Source: Janthinobacterium sp. 64
GTDB lineage: Bacteria > Pseudomonadota > Gammaproteobacteria > Burkholderiales > Burkholderiaceae_D
NCBI RefSeq assembly: GCF_002813325.1
Contig: NZ_PHUG01000001.1
Span: 3,534,001 to 3,598,000, forward strand
Direction: 5' to 3'
Length of the DNA: 64,000 nucleotides
The notes under the pieces: generated by a model
The model's input: only the letters and a program-made list of their open reading frames with translations
Databases searched by the model: none
What the model was told of the DNA's origin: nothing
Shown: positions 1-7,514 of the stretch, piece after piece
How positions within the stretch are numbered: the stretch's first letter is position 1
Layout of the letters: the number at the start of each line of letters is the position of its first letter
Made by a program: the position numbers and the translations under genes

Positions 1-845
1 GAGGTCGGGTTGACGACCTTGCCGCGCGCCAGTCCCCGCACGCGCAGCAGCGGCGCGCCGATGGTGCGCCCGCTCAGGTCCACCGCATCGTCGGCCGAGC
101 GGCCCACCATCAGGCTGACCAGGTCGGCTGCGGAATGGCCCGCGATGTCGTCGTCGCACACGAGCTGGCCATCGCGCAGCACGGCGATGCGGTCGGCCAC
201 GCGCTTGAGTTCTTCCAGGCGGTGGGAAATATAGATGATGCACACGCCTTCGGCTTTCAGGCGCTCAATTTGCAGGAACAGCAATTCCACTTCGCGGTGC
301 GTCAGCATGGCCGTCGGCTCATCTAACACCAGCAAGCGGCAGGCACCGATCAAATTGCGCGCGATTTCGATCATTTGCTGGTGGCCGATACCGAGTTCGC
401 CCACGAGGGTCCACGGATCGAGGCCACCCAGGCCTACTTTTTCCATCTGTTCGCGCGCGTCGCGTTCGAGGCGCGTACGGTCGATGAAGCCGAAACGCTG
501 CGGCAGATTTTTCAGGTACAGGTTTTCCGCGATCGACAGGGTGGGGATCAGATTGAGTTCCTGCATCACCATGCGGATGCCCAGCGCCTCGGCGGCGCCG
601 CGCGAAACGGGCTGGTAAGGCTTGCCGTCAAGCAGCATCGTGCCCGTCGTGGCTTGCTCCAGGCCGCAGATGATCTTCGACAGGGTGCTTTTACCGGCAC
701 CGTTTTCGCCCGTCAGCGCCAGCACCTGGCCAGGGGCGAAGCGCAAGCCCACGCCGCCCAGCACGGGGCCGACATAGGACTTGCCGATGTTATCAAGTGT
801 TAACAGGGGAATGGCGGCTGACGCCGGGGGTATGTCGATGGGCAT
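1..845 (-). CDS. Sugar ABC transporter ATP-binding protein, partial (RbsA/XylG/AraG type)
   Basis: This is the N-terminal part (281 codons) of a sugar-import ABC ATPase; the gene runs off the left edge, so the second ATPase domain expected in this family is not seen. The first nucleotide-binding domain is complete in order: Walker A GENGAGKST (residues 46-54), a Q-loop in VMQELNLIP, the family-type signature LGIGHQQMIEIAR in place of LSGGQ, Walker B LLVLDEPTAML and the switch histidine in YISHRLEEL. It follows a periplasmic binding protein gene on the same strand after 91 bases, so both belong to one import operon whose permease should lie to the left. The ATG at 845 is the first in-frame start. 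The sugar cannot be named from the ATPase. Confidence 0.9.
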   Translation of the reverse strand, partial: MPIDIPPASAAIPLLTLDNIGKSYVGPVLGGVGLRFAPGQVLALTGENGAGKSTLSKIICGLEQATTGTMLLDGKPYQPVSRGAAEALGIRMVMQELNLIPTLSIAENLYLKNLPQRFGFIDRTRLERDAREQMEKVGLGGLDPWTLVGELGIGHQQMIEIARNLIGACRLLVLDEPTAMLTHREVELLFLQIERLKAEGVCIIYISHRLEELKRVADRIAVLRDGQLVCDDDIAGHSAADLVSLMVGRSADDAVDLSGRTIGAPLLRVRGLARGKVVNPT

Positions 846-870
846 GATAAAACTCCGCGGTAGTGGCGGC

Positions 871-913
871 GGGGCCAGCGGCGCCTGCTCGGTGAGCAAG
901 CGCCGCCGGCCCC
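871..913 (-). promoter_or_regulatory. Intercistronic GC-rich hairpin between binding-protein and ATPase genes
   Basis: Arms at 871-884 and 900-913 are complementary over 14 bases with one mismatch, around a 15-base loop. No T-run follows on the minus strand, so it is not a classical terminator. Such hairpins after a binding-protein gene often stabilise its message and lower expression of the next gene; that role is inferred from position. Confidence 0.5.
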
Positions 914-936
914 GGCGGGATCAAACGATCAGGCGA

Positions 937-1896
937 TCAGGACTTGGCGCCTTTGGCAACCAGTTCGACCTTGGTTTCGATGACGCCACCGAGCTCGGCC
1001 TGTTTCTTCTTCTGCGCCAGGGCTTTCAGCACGGTCTCGATGCCGAACACGGCTTGCTGCGAACCGAACTGGTCGGCGGTAGCCAGCACACGGCCATCGG
1101 CCAGCATCGGCTTGATGGCGTTGATGTTGTCGTAGCCGACGACCAGCACTTTGCCCGTTTTTCCGGCCGCCTTGATGGCGGAAATGGCGCCGATGGCCAT
1201 GTTGTCGTTACCGCACAGCAAAGCCTTGATATTCGGGTTGGCGTTCAGCATGGCGGCCGCGACCGTATTGGCAGGGGCGATTTCCCACTGGCCCGACTGT
1301 ACGCTGACGACCTTGGCGCCGGCCGCGTTCATGGCGTCCTGGAAGCCCAGGGTGCGCTGCTGCGCGTTGTAGGTGGTCGACACGCCTTCGATGATGCCGA
1401 CCGGATCGCCCTTCTTGATCTGCTTGGCCAGGAAGTCGCCGACGACCTTGGCGCCCTTGCGGTTGTCAGGGCCGACGAACGGCACGCTGATGCCCTTCTC
1501 TTTCAGGGCGCCTTCGTCGAGCTTGTTGTCGATATTGACGACGATGATGCCCGCGTCGATGGCTTTCTTCAGCACCGGCACCAGCGCTTTCGAGTCGGCC
1601 GGCGCGATCACCAGCGCGTTGACGCGCGAAACGATCATTTGCTCGACCAGCTTGATCTGGCTCGACGTATCCGTCTCATCCTTGATGCCGTTCGACAGCA
1701 AGTCGTACTTGGCGGCATTGGCCTTCTGATGCGCCTTGGCGCCATTTTCCATGGTCAGGAAAAATTCATTGGCGAGCGACTTCATCACCAATGCGACCTT
1801 CGGTTTGGCAGGTGTCTGCGCCATCGCCGGCACGGCGGGCAAGGCACACACGAGGACAGCGGCGGCAATCATTTTCAGGCGAATACGGGATGTCAT
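937..1896 (-). CDS. Sugar ABC transporter substrate-binding protein
   Basis: This 319-residue protein has a Sec signal peptide (residues 1-26, cleavage after AMA) and a type I periplasmic binding fold of the ribose/xylose class, starting with KPKVALVMKSLANEFF. The segments LVIAPADSKALVPVLKKA, VGIIEGVSTTYNAQQR and LLCGNDNMAIGAISAIKAAG are the usual landmarks of this family. It should capture a sugar in the periplasm and deliver it to the importer whose ATPase lies just downstream. The ATG at 1896 has a GGAGA ribosome site. A perfect 18-base LacI-type palindrome lies 61-78 bases before the start, which suggests repression by a LacI-family regulator. The ligand cannot be told from sequence alone. 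Confidence 0.9.
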   Translation of the reverse strand: MTSRIRLKMIAAAVLVCALPAVPAMAQTPAKPKVALVMKSLANEFFLTMENGAKAHQKANAAKYDLLSNGIKDETDTSSQIKLVEQMIVSRVNALVIAPADSKALVPVLKKAIDAGIIVVNIDNKLDEGALKEKGISVPFVGPDNRKGAKVVGDFLAKQIKKGDPVGIIEGVSTTYNAQQRTLGFQDAMNAAGAKVVSVQSGQWEIAPANTVAAAMLNANPNIKALLCGNDNMAIGAISAIKAAGKTGKVLVVGYDNINAIKPMLADGRVLATADQFGSQQAVFGIETVLKALAQKKKQAELGGVIETKVELVAKGAKS

Positions 1897-1956
1897 GAGC
1901 GTCTCCAGAGTTGTTGGTCAAGCACGTGTACTGCATGCTTTTATGGAATTTCATTA

Positions 1957-1974
1957 CGCGCAAACGTTTGCGCG
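1957..1974. promoter_or_regulatory. LacI-family operator (perfect 18-bp palindrome)
   Basis: The site CGCGCAAACGTTTGCGCG reads identically on both strands. Its core GCAAACGTTTGC has the central CG and flanking AAA/TTT of PurR/RbsR-class operators. It sits 61 bases upstream of the sugar-binding protein start, within the expected promoter region. No LacI-family gene is present in the window, so the regulator is either past the left edge or unlinked. Confidence 0.75.
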
Positions 1975-2103
1975 CAGCGAATAGTGCCTCAATGCCCTAT
2001 TACAGTGCAAGCAAAACTGTATGTGCGGTGCAGCAAAAAGGCAGCGCCCAGAGGGAAACATCCAGGCTGATGCGATCAGCCTGGCGAGGGGACATGCGTG
2101 GAT

Positions 2104-2985
2104 TCAGGACTTTGTTGCGGGACGGGCGCTGGCCCATTGCACGGCCAGCACGCTGGCCAGCACCAGCAGCAAGCCCAGCATCGACCAGCCCGTCATGGCC
2201 TGGCCCAGCAATGCCCAACCCAGCACGACGGCCATCAGGGGACTGAGCAAGCCCAGCGAGGACACGGCCACGGGCGACAGGCGGCTGATGCCGCGGAACC
2301 ACAAGGCGTACGCCAGCAGGGCGCCGGCCAGGCACAGGTAGGCATAGGCCAGCACTTGCTGCAGGGATAATGCCGGCAGCGGTGCATCGGCCAGCCAGGC
2401 GACGGGCGCCAGCATCAGGCCGCCGAGCAGCAATTGCCAGCCCGTCAGCGCCAGCACGGGCAAGTCCGGCTTCCAGCGCCGCGTCAGATAGGTGCCGGCC
2501 GCCATGCAAGCCGTGCCGCCCAGCGCGGCGGCGATGCCGACGGGTTCCCACACCGTGCGCGGCGACAACAATAAAACGCCCATGCCAGCCACGCCCAGCA
2601 CGCTGGCCAGCAAGGCCAACCGGGCCGGACGGCGCCCTTCCACGCCCCAGGCCAGACCCATCACCAAGAGCGGCTGGATGGCGCCCACCACGGCCGCCAG
2701 GCCGCCCGGCAAACGGTAGGCGGCGACGAACAGCAGCGCCTGGAACACGCCGATATTCAGTGCGGAAAGCATCAGCACGCGCATCCAGTCACGCCGCGCG
2801 GGCAGCCGCCGCATGACCAGCAGCAACAGCAAGCCGGCCGGCAACACGCGGATCAGGGCCGCCGTGAAGGGCCGGTCGGGCGGCAGCAGTTCGGACGTGA
2901 CGATATACGTGGAACCCCAGATCAGGGGCGCCAGCGCCGTGAGCAGAATGTCGCCCCAGGCGGGACGGGCAGCGGAGGCAGGCAT
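2104..2985 (-). CDS. EamA/DMT-family transporter
   Basis: This 293-residue inner-membrane protein has about ten hydrophobic segments arranged as two EamA repeats: the first opens with LTALAPLIWGSTYIVTSELL, the second with GIAALGGTACMAAGTYLTRR. The family exports small metabolites such as amino acids; the substrate is unknown here. The ATG at 2985 is preferred; a TTG one codon upstream also keeps the frame. The gene is monocistronic, and two MarR-type palindromes lie directly upstream, the nearer one ending five bases from the start codon and so overlapping the ribosome-binding region. Confidence 0.85.
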   Translation of the reverse strand: MPASAARPAWGDILLTALAPLIWGSTYIVTSELLPPDRPFTAALIRVLPAGLLLLLVMRRLPARRDWMRVLMLSALNIGVFQALLFVAAYRLPGGLAAVVGAIQPLLVMGLAWGVEGRRPARLALLASVLGVAGMGVLLLSPRTVWEPVGIAAALGGTACMAAGTYLTRRWKPDLPVLALTGWQLLLGGLMLAPVAWLADAPLPALSLQQVLAYAYLCLAGALLAYALWFRGISRLSPVAVSSLGLLSPLMAVVLGWALLGQAMTGWSMLGLLLVLASVLAVQWASARPATKS

Positions 2986-2989
2986 CAAC

Positions 2990-3007
2990 TATCTCGACAT
3001 TAAGATA
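2990..3007. promoter_or_regulatory. MarR/MhqR-like operator, site 1
   Basis: TATCTCGACATTAAGATA is an imperfect palindrome with perfect TATCT/AGATA outer arms, resembling the MhqR box of the MarR family. It agrees with site 2 at 13 of 18 positions, and all differences are transitions. It lies 4-22 bases upstream of the EamA ATG. Confidence 0.55.
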
Positions 3008-3029
3008 AAAATTCAGTGTGGGTGCAAAC

Positions 3030-3047
3030 TATCTTGATGTCAAGGTA
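3030..3047. promoter_or_regulatory. MarR/MhqR-like operator, site 2
   Basis: TATCTTGATGTCAAGGTA is palindromic at 7 of 9 position pairs. It begins exactly 40 bases from the start of site 1, close to four helical turns, so the two sites face the same side of the DNA. Both are preceded by AACTATCT-type sequence. Confidence 0.55.
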
Positions 3048-3078
3048 AATGGGCGTGCACACCGCTGCCTGCGGACGT

Positions 3079-3139
3079 AAAAAAGCCCGGCATGGCCGGG
3101 CTCGGGGAAGCAGATCAGGCGGCAAGCTGCGCCGCCTGA
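3079..3139 (-). terminator. Rho-independent terminator of the zinc-ribbon operon
   Basis: Just after the stop at 3147 there is a 9-bp hairpin (3115-3123 with 3131-3139). It is followed by a second, 8-bp stem (AGCCCGGC at 3084-3091, loop ATG, GCCGGGCT at 3095-3102), which ends in a run of T on the minus strand. Together they close the operon before the EamA region. Confidence 0.75.
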
Positions 3140-3146
3140 CAGATGC

Positions 3147-4253
3147 TCAATTGCGCACGCGCCGCAGCGTCGTCACCCGCACGCCGCCCATGCTGATCTG
3201 CGCCGTGCTGCCATCGTCGCTGACGATAATATCCATGGCCGCTTCGCCCGCGCCTTCCGGCGCGATCGTCACGGTATTGCCCTTGGTGGTGAAGGTGGCC
3301 TTGGTCGAGGTCCCGTTATTGATCACGCTGTCACTGGTAAATTCCAGGACGTTGCCCATCGCCGCCTGCCATTTTCCCACCGCCGGATGGCCGCCAAAGC
3401 GGAACGCGCTTTTCAGCTTGTCCAGCATGCCCGCGCCCTGCACGGCCGACGCTTTGCCGATCACACCGCTCATGGCCGCCTGGCTCATCTGCGTTTCGTC
3501 GATGACTTGCCACTGCTTGTCGACCAGCGCCAGCGGCAACCGCACTTGCAGGTCACCGTCCGGCAAGCGCTCCAGGATCAGTGCGCGGTCCGCCGACTTG
3601 GCGAACCACGCTGCCTCATCGGTCAGCGTCAGGGTGGCCTTGGCCATCGCCACGTGCTGTGCGCCCAGGTCGCGCACCTGGTCGTAGCCGCTGACCTTGG
3701 CCACTTTCACGCCCTTGGCCACGCACAGCTTGTCGCCGCGCAAGGCCGCCTTGCCCGGCGCGGCCAGCGCGTAGACGAATTGTGATTGCGCAATCCAGCC
3801 ACCGCTGCTTTGTTCCACGGGTGCGGCGTACAGCCCGCTACGCACGAGGATATCCAGCCATTGCCGAGTGGAACTGTCGTACGAGGCCACGCGGATTTCT
3901 TCCTTTTGGTACGGCAAGTTGGTGAGGCACAGCAATTTGTCGCGCGCCGCCTCGTCGGCCGCCAGATGGGCATCGATGGCGCGGCTGAAACTGCCGGCCG
4001 AGGCCGCCTCTGGCGCCAGCAGCCACGCCAGCGCGCCACCGGCCACGATGACCACCGCCAGCACGCCGCCGGCGATCATGACGTGGCGCCGCTTCACGCC
4101 GGACAGCGCCGGCGTCGCGGCAGCTGCAGCTGCAGCTGCCGGTACAGATGCGGGCGCGGGCGCCGGTGCGGCGTTGACAGCCTTGCCGCATTCATCGCAA
4201 AAGCGCGCGCCCGGGGCATGGGCCGTGCCGCATTTGGTGCAGAAGTGAGCCAT
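3147..4253 (-). CDS. Zinc-ribbon membrane-anchored protein of unknown function
   Basis: This 368-residue protein opens with a zinc ribbon (CTKC at residues 5-8, CDEC at 19-22), then an Ala/Pro-rich linker encoded partly by GCAGCT repeats (about 4117-4143), a single membrane segment near residues 58-80, and a long C-terminal domain that I do not recognise. The ribbon should be cytoplasmic and the C-terminal domain periplasmic if the usual topology holds. It is the last gene of a four-gene operon, 8 bases after the preceding gene, and is followed by a terminator. The shared zinc-ribbon design suggests that the products act together, but no function is known to me. Confidence 0.7.
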   Translation of the reverse strand: MAHFCTKCGTAHAPGARFCDECGKAVNAAPAPAPASVPAAAAAAAATPALSGVKRRHVMIAGGVLAVVIVAGGALAWLLAPEAASAGSFSRAIDAHLAADEAARDKLLCLTNLPYQKEEIRVASYDSSTRQWLDILVRSGLYAAPVEQSSGGWIAQSQFVYALAAPGKAALRGDKLCVAKGVKVAKVSGYDQVRDLGAQHVAMAKATLTLTDEAAWFAKSADRALILERLPDGDLQVRLPLALVDKQWQVIDETQMSQAAMSGVIGKASAVQGAGMLDKLKSAFRFGGHPAVGKWQAAMGNVLEFTSDSVINNGTSTKATFTTKGNTVTIAPEGAGEAAMDIIVSDDGSTAQISMGGVRVTTLRRVRN

Positions 4254-4261
4254 GGTGTGCC

Positions 4262-5389
4262 TTACTTGAGTTTATGCGCGCATTCACCGCAGAACACGTC
4301 ATCGGACGCGACCGGTGCCTTGCAATTCGGGCAAGCCGGCGCAGCGGCTGGAGCGGCTGGAGTGGCTGGAGCGGCCGGAGCGGCCGGAGCCGTCGCCTGC
4401 TCGGCCAGGGCGCGCGCACGTTCACGCGCTTCCTCGGCCTTTTTCTTGACCACCGCCAAGCCATCGTTCAGGCTCGCTTCCGAGGCGCTGAAATCGACAT
4501 TGCGCGTGGCGTTCAGGTAAATGATGCACACGCCCTTGGTGAAGATCAGGCCAGGCACAACGGCCGCGGCCGCCATCAGCAAGCCGCCGCCGAGGCCGGC
4601 AGCGATGATATAGCCGGAACCGCTGCCGCCACCCAGACCCGAGGCCAGCGCGTACATATTCATCTGGTCGCCCAGACCCAGGATGCCAGCCGACATGCCC
4701 GTGGTCAGCGACACGCCCGTGCCCAGCACGCCAAAGATCAGCAGCGCGGTAAACGACGTGATCAGGAACAGCAGCACTTCCAGCAGGATCACCGACACCA
4801 GTTTGGTGCGCACGATCAGGTTCAGGCGGGCAATGATCTGGAACACGCTGGCGCCCGACCAGGCGGCAGGGCCGGCCAGTGGCAGCATCACGTAGAACAG
4901 CGCAAACACCAGCACGCCCAGCACGATGGCCGACAAGGGGAAGACCACCGCGTACAGCACGGGGCCCAGCACGGGGATTTTGCAGACGAACAAGATGATG
5001 GCGATGGCGATCATGGCCGCCAGCACGATCAAAAATTCCAGGAAGACGACGGCGATCAGGCGGTGGCTGGTGTACAGCGAGACGAGCACGGCATCAACCA
5101 GGCTCATGCCTGGCTGGCCCTGCGCATCGCGCATCAGCAGGATGCCCACGGCGTTGGAACCGTAAAACATCACGAGGAAGGCCATCAAGCCGCCCAGGAA
5201 GACCAGCAGTGCGCTGCTCATGCTGCCGGCGAGCATGATCAGCAGGCCACCGACGAGCACGGCACCGATGAAGGTCAGGGCCAGCAAGGCAATCGCGCGG
5301 AAATTTTTGATGGCGTCGGTCGCTTCGATCAGCGATCCCACGGCGGAGGAAAAGGGAAACGGTTTATGTTCTTCTGTGGAAATTGTCAT
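4262..5389 (-). CDS. Multi-pass membrane protein with C-terminal zinc ribbon
   Basis: This 375-residue protein has at least six hydrophobic segments between residues about 30 and 295, a charged helix (KKKAEEARERARALAEQ), an Ala/Pro-rich linker, and a terminal zinc ribbon CPNCKAP...CGEC that ends four residues before the stop. A Gly-rich stretch (LGGGSGSGYIIAAGLGGGLL) precedes the last membrane segment. I chose the ATG at 5389 because the longer reading frame (to 5530) would run into the preceding gene. Its mirror-image layout relative to its neighbour, which has an N-terminal ribbon, hints at a membrane complex. The function is unknown. Confidence 0.7.
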   Translation of the reverse strand: MTISTEEHKPFPFSSAVGSLIEATDAIKNFRAIALLALTFIGAVLVGGLLIMLAGSMSSALLVFLGGLMAFLVMFYGSNAVGILLMRDAQGQPGMSLVDAVLVSLYTSHRLIAVVFLEFLIVLAAMIAIAIILFVCKIPVLGPVLYAVVFPLSAIVLGVLVFALFYVMLPLAGPAAWSGASVFQIIARLNLIVRTKLVSVILLEVLLFLITSFTALLIFGVLGTGVSLTTGMSAGILGLGDQMNMYALASGLGGGSGSGYIIAAGLGGGLLMAAAAVVPGLIFTKGVCIIYLNATRNVDFSASEASLNDGLAVVKKKAEEARERARALAEQATAPAAPAAPATPAAPAAAPACPNCKAPVASDDVFCGECAHKLK

Positions 5390-5447
5390 GTCTAGCCTGA
5401 AAGGGGAAAATCGGGATGGGGCGGCCAGTCTGGCCGCCCCGTGGTAG

Positions 5448-6170
5448 TTAGTAGGCCAGCGCCAGTTGCAGCTCGCCCGCAGGCGCCTGGCGCTGGACGA
5501 TCTGCAGTTTGACGTCCTGGCCGCCGACACGCTTGCTATTCAGGTACAAGGCGGTACGCACGGGGTAAATACCCTGCGGCACGCCTTCTGGCATGGGGAT
5601 CGAAAAGCCGCCCTTGTAGGCGCCGCTGCCGTTATTGCTGCTGACCACCTTGCGCACAGTTTTGATCAGATCGCCATTCGGCTTGTACAGGCTCAATTCT
5701 TCTTCCACCAGCGGGTTCGGATCGCGCGTGCCGGCCGCCACTTCGATATACGAATTGGTCTGCGCCTTCTGGCCCGGACGCACGGAAGATGGCGTAAAGC
5801 CCGTCTCGTATTTCACCAGGGTCGACTGCTCGGGCAGCTTGCCCTTGTTGGCCACCTTGTAGTCGGCCTGCACTTGCTGCGCCGTCTTGACTTGCTGGCT
5901 TTGATAATTCAGGGCCACGCAGGCGAGCGCGCCCAGGCTGGCGCCCAGTGCCGCGCCGCGCACGGTGTTGTTGCCACCGCCCAGCAAGCCGCCCACGACG
6001 GCGCCGATGCCGGCCAGCATGGCCGTATTGCATTCACCGCTGGCCGCTTCCGTGCCTGCGGTAGTGGTGCCGGTGGCGCCAGGGCCACCGGGCGCGGCGC
6101 AGCCGGCCAGCATCGAGGACACGACCAGCAGCGCTACCATGGGCTTGGCAATTTGTTTCAAGTTTTTCAC
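5448..6170 (-). CDS. Glycine-zipper lipoprotein
   Basis: This protein of about 240 residues starts with a lipoprotein signal (KPMVALLVVSSMLAGC; the lipid-bearing Cys is in the lipobox LAGC). It then has a glycine-zipper helix, MLAGIGAVVGGLLGGGNN followed by GAALGASLGALACVAL, and a C-terminal beta-rich domain. The start is probably the GTG at 6170, which has GGAGA five to six bases upstream; an ATG at 6191 is also in frame but lacks such a site. Glycine zippers occur in outer-membrane lipoproteins of the OmpA/SlyB type. The gene sits second in the zinc-ribbon operon and may supply its envelope-anchored partner. Confidence 0.7.
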   Translation of the reverse strand: MKNLKQIAKPMVALLVVSSMLAGCAAPGGPGATGTTTAGTEAASGECNTAMLAGIGAVVGGLLGGGNNTVRGAALGASLGALACVALNYQSQQVKTAQQVQADYKVANKGKLPEQSTLVKYETGFTPSSVRPGQKAQTNSYIEVAAGTRDPNPLVEEELSLYKPNGDLIKTVRKVVSSNNGSGAYKGGFSIPMPEGVPQGIYPVRTALYLNSKRVGGQDVKLQIVQRQAPAGELQLALAY

Positions 6171-6217
6171 GTTATTCTCCGAAAGAATCAAAATAGGGGG
6201 AAGGCAAGCAGCGCGGC

Positions 6218-7234
6218 TTACTCGATCTGGATTTGCGACAGCGCCTTGTCTTGCGCTTCTTTCGCCTTGCGCTTGATGTCCTGCGCAGGGCGGTTGCCCT
6301 TGTCCATGCGCAACACGGCATTCGCGTTGGCAATGGCACAGTCGTATTTGCGCTGGCTCATGCAGTGGCTCGCTTCCGACAGGCTGTCCGTGATCACGCT
6401 TTCCAGGCCCGTCGTCTGTTTGACAGGCGCCGGTGGCGGGGTCACCTTGACGGGCTTGGCCGGTTTTTCCACGACAGGGGCTGGGGCCGGTGCTGGAGCC
6501 GGAGCCGGCTCGGGTGCCGGAGCAGGCGCTGCCGCTGGCTCAGGCTCCGGTTCGGCAGCAGGTGTCGCGGCAAGGTCGCCCGCCGTGCCGCCATCGAGCG
6601 CAGCGTCATCGATGGCCAGCGGCTGCTCGGCGGCAGCCGGCGCGTCATCGGCAGGAACAGTCGGTGCGGGGATTGGCGCGGGCGCGGAAGGCTTGCCTGA
6701 CAGGTAATAGTACCCCCCTGCCGCAGCCACGACCACCACCGCCGCGACGGCAGCGGCGATCAGTTTCATGCGCTTGCCGCCGGCCGGGCTGTCGGATGGC
6801 GTTTCCGCTACGCTGGCGGCTGCGGGAGCAGGTTCTGGCACCGGTGCTGGGACAGGATCGGCACGGCGCTTTTCCAGCACGGGCGGTGGCGCAGGTGGCG
6901 CGACCGGTTCCGCCACCGGTACCGGGGCAGGCTCAGGCACGGACACGGGCTCAATGACAGGTTCAATGACAGGTTCAATGACGGGCGCAATCACCGGCGC
7001 AATCACCGGTTCTGGCAGAGGCGGTGGCACCGCTGCGGCCACCGGCGCCACGGCAAAGCTGAACGCGCACTTCGGGCAGAACCGGGCGTCCGGCTTGCAG
7101 TCATGGCCGCACTGGCCGCAGGATTTTCCCGGTACCGGGGCGGCATCGCTGGCGGCAACGGCGAACGTCGTGCCGCAGGAAGAACAGAATTTGGCGCCCG
7201 TTTTATTCTCGGCCAGGCAGGAAAGGCATTTCAA
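6218..7234 (-). CDS. Double zinc-ribbon, single-pass membrane protein with proline-rich linker
   Basis: This 338-residue protein opens with two zinc ribbons (CLSC/CSSC at residues 3-21 and CGQC/CPKC near 39-56). A Pro/Val-rich linker follows with five IAPV/IEPV repeats, then a membrane segment near residue 160 to 178, a second Pro/Ala-rich linker, and a C-terminal helical pair (MSQRKYDCAIANANAVLRMD) that resembles one TPR-like repeat. It is the first gene of the four-gene operon (47 bases before the lipoprotein). The long flexible linkers look suited to span the envelope. I cannot assign a function. Confidence 0.7.
   Translation of the reverse strand: MKCLSCLAENKTGAKFCSSCGTTFAVAASDAAPVPGKSCGQCGHDCKPDARFCPKCAFSFAVAPVAAAVPPPLPEPVIAPVIAPVIEPVIEPVIEPVSVPEPAPVPVAEPVAPPAPPPVLEKRRADPVPAPVPEPAPAAASVAETPSDSPAGGKRMKLIAAAVAAVVVVAAAGGYYYLSGKPSAPAPIPAPTVPADDAPAAAEQPLAIDDAALDGGTAGDLAATPAAEPEPEPAAAPAPAPEPAPAPAPAPAPVVEKPAKPVKVTPPPAPVKQTTGLESVITDSLSEASHCMSQRKYDCAIANANAVLRMDKGNRPAQDIKRKAKEAQDKALSQIQIE
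6948..7007. repeat. Five tandem 12-bp units coding IEPV/IAPV
   Basis: Three units of the form GGYTCAATGACR are followed by two of GGCGCAATCACC. They keep the reading frame and code the four-residue repeats in the proline-rich linker, so copy-number change would alter linker length without a frameshift. Confidence 0.8.
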
Positions 7235-7326
7235 TTGGCATCTCTTTTCATCTAAACGCTGTGAGCCGCGTACGCTGGCGATTGCCAGAATGGCAGTATT
7301 GTTGACGTACGGCTAAATGTTCAACG

Positions 7327-7356
7327 AGTATATTTTCAAATACCAAGTTGCCACAA
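7327..7356 (-). promoter_or_regulatory. Candidate promoter of the zinc-ribbon operon
   Basis: On the minus strand a TTGTGG (-35; plus positions 7351-7356) is followed after 18 bases by TATACT (-10; 7327-7332), about 93 bases before the operon's first ATG. The match is by eye only. Confidence 0.35.
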
Positions 7357-7448
7357 GGGAAAATTGCCTTTTGCTCTATTCAATTTTTAAATATTGGTAA
7401 AAACCCTGCCGCCACGGCGTGCTGCGCCCCATGTTGGTGCGCAGACGA

Positions 7449-7482
7449 CAAAAAACCCGGCAACGCAGTGTGCGTTGCCGGG
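7449..7482 (-). terminator. Rho-independent terminator of the YgiQ gene
   Basis: A perfect 12-bp stem (7456-7467 with 7471-7482) closes on a GTG loop and is followed by a six-T run on the minus strand, 33 bases after the stop codon. Confidence 0.9.
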
Positions 7483-7514
7483 CTTCAGCCGATGCCGGGA
7501 ACAGTGACGCTAGC

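Noticed and set aside
6948..7007. Possible CRISPR-like array
   Set aside because: Units are 12 bases, contiguous, without spacers, and in frame within a gene; it is a protein repeat.
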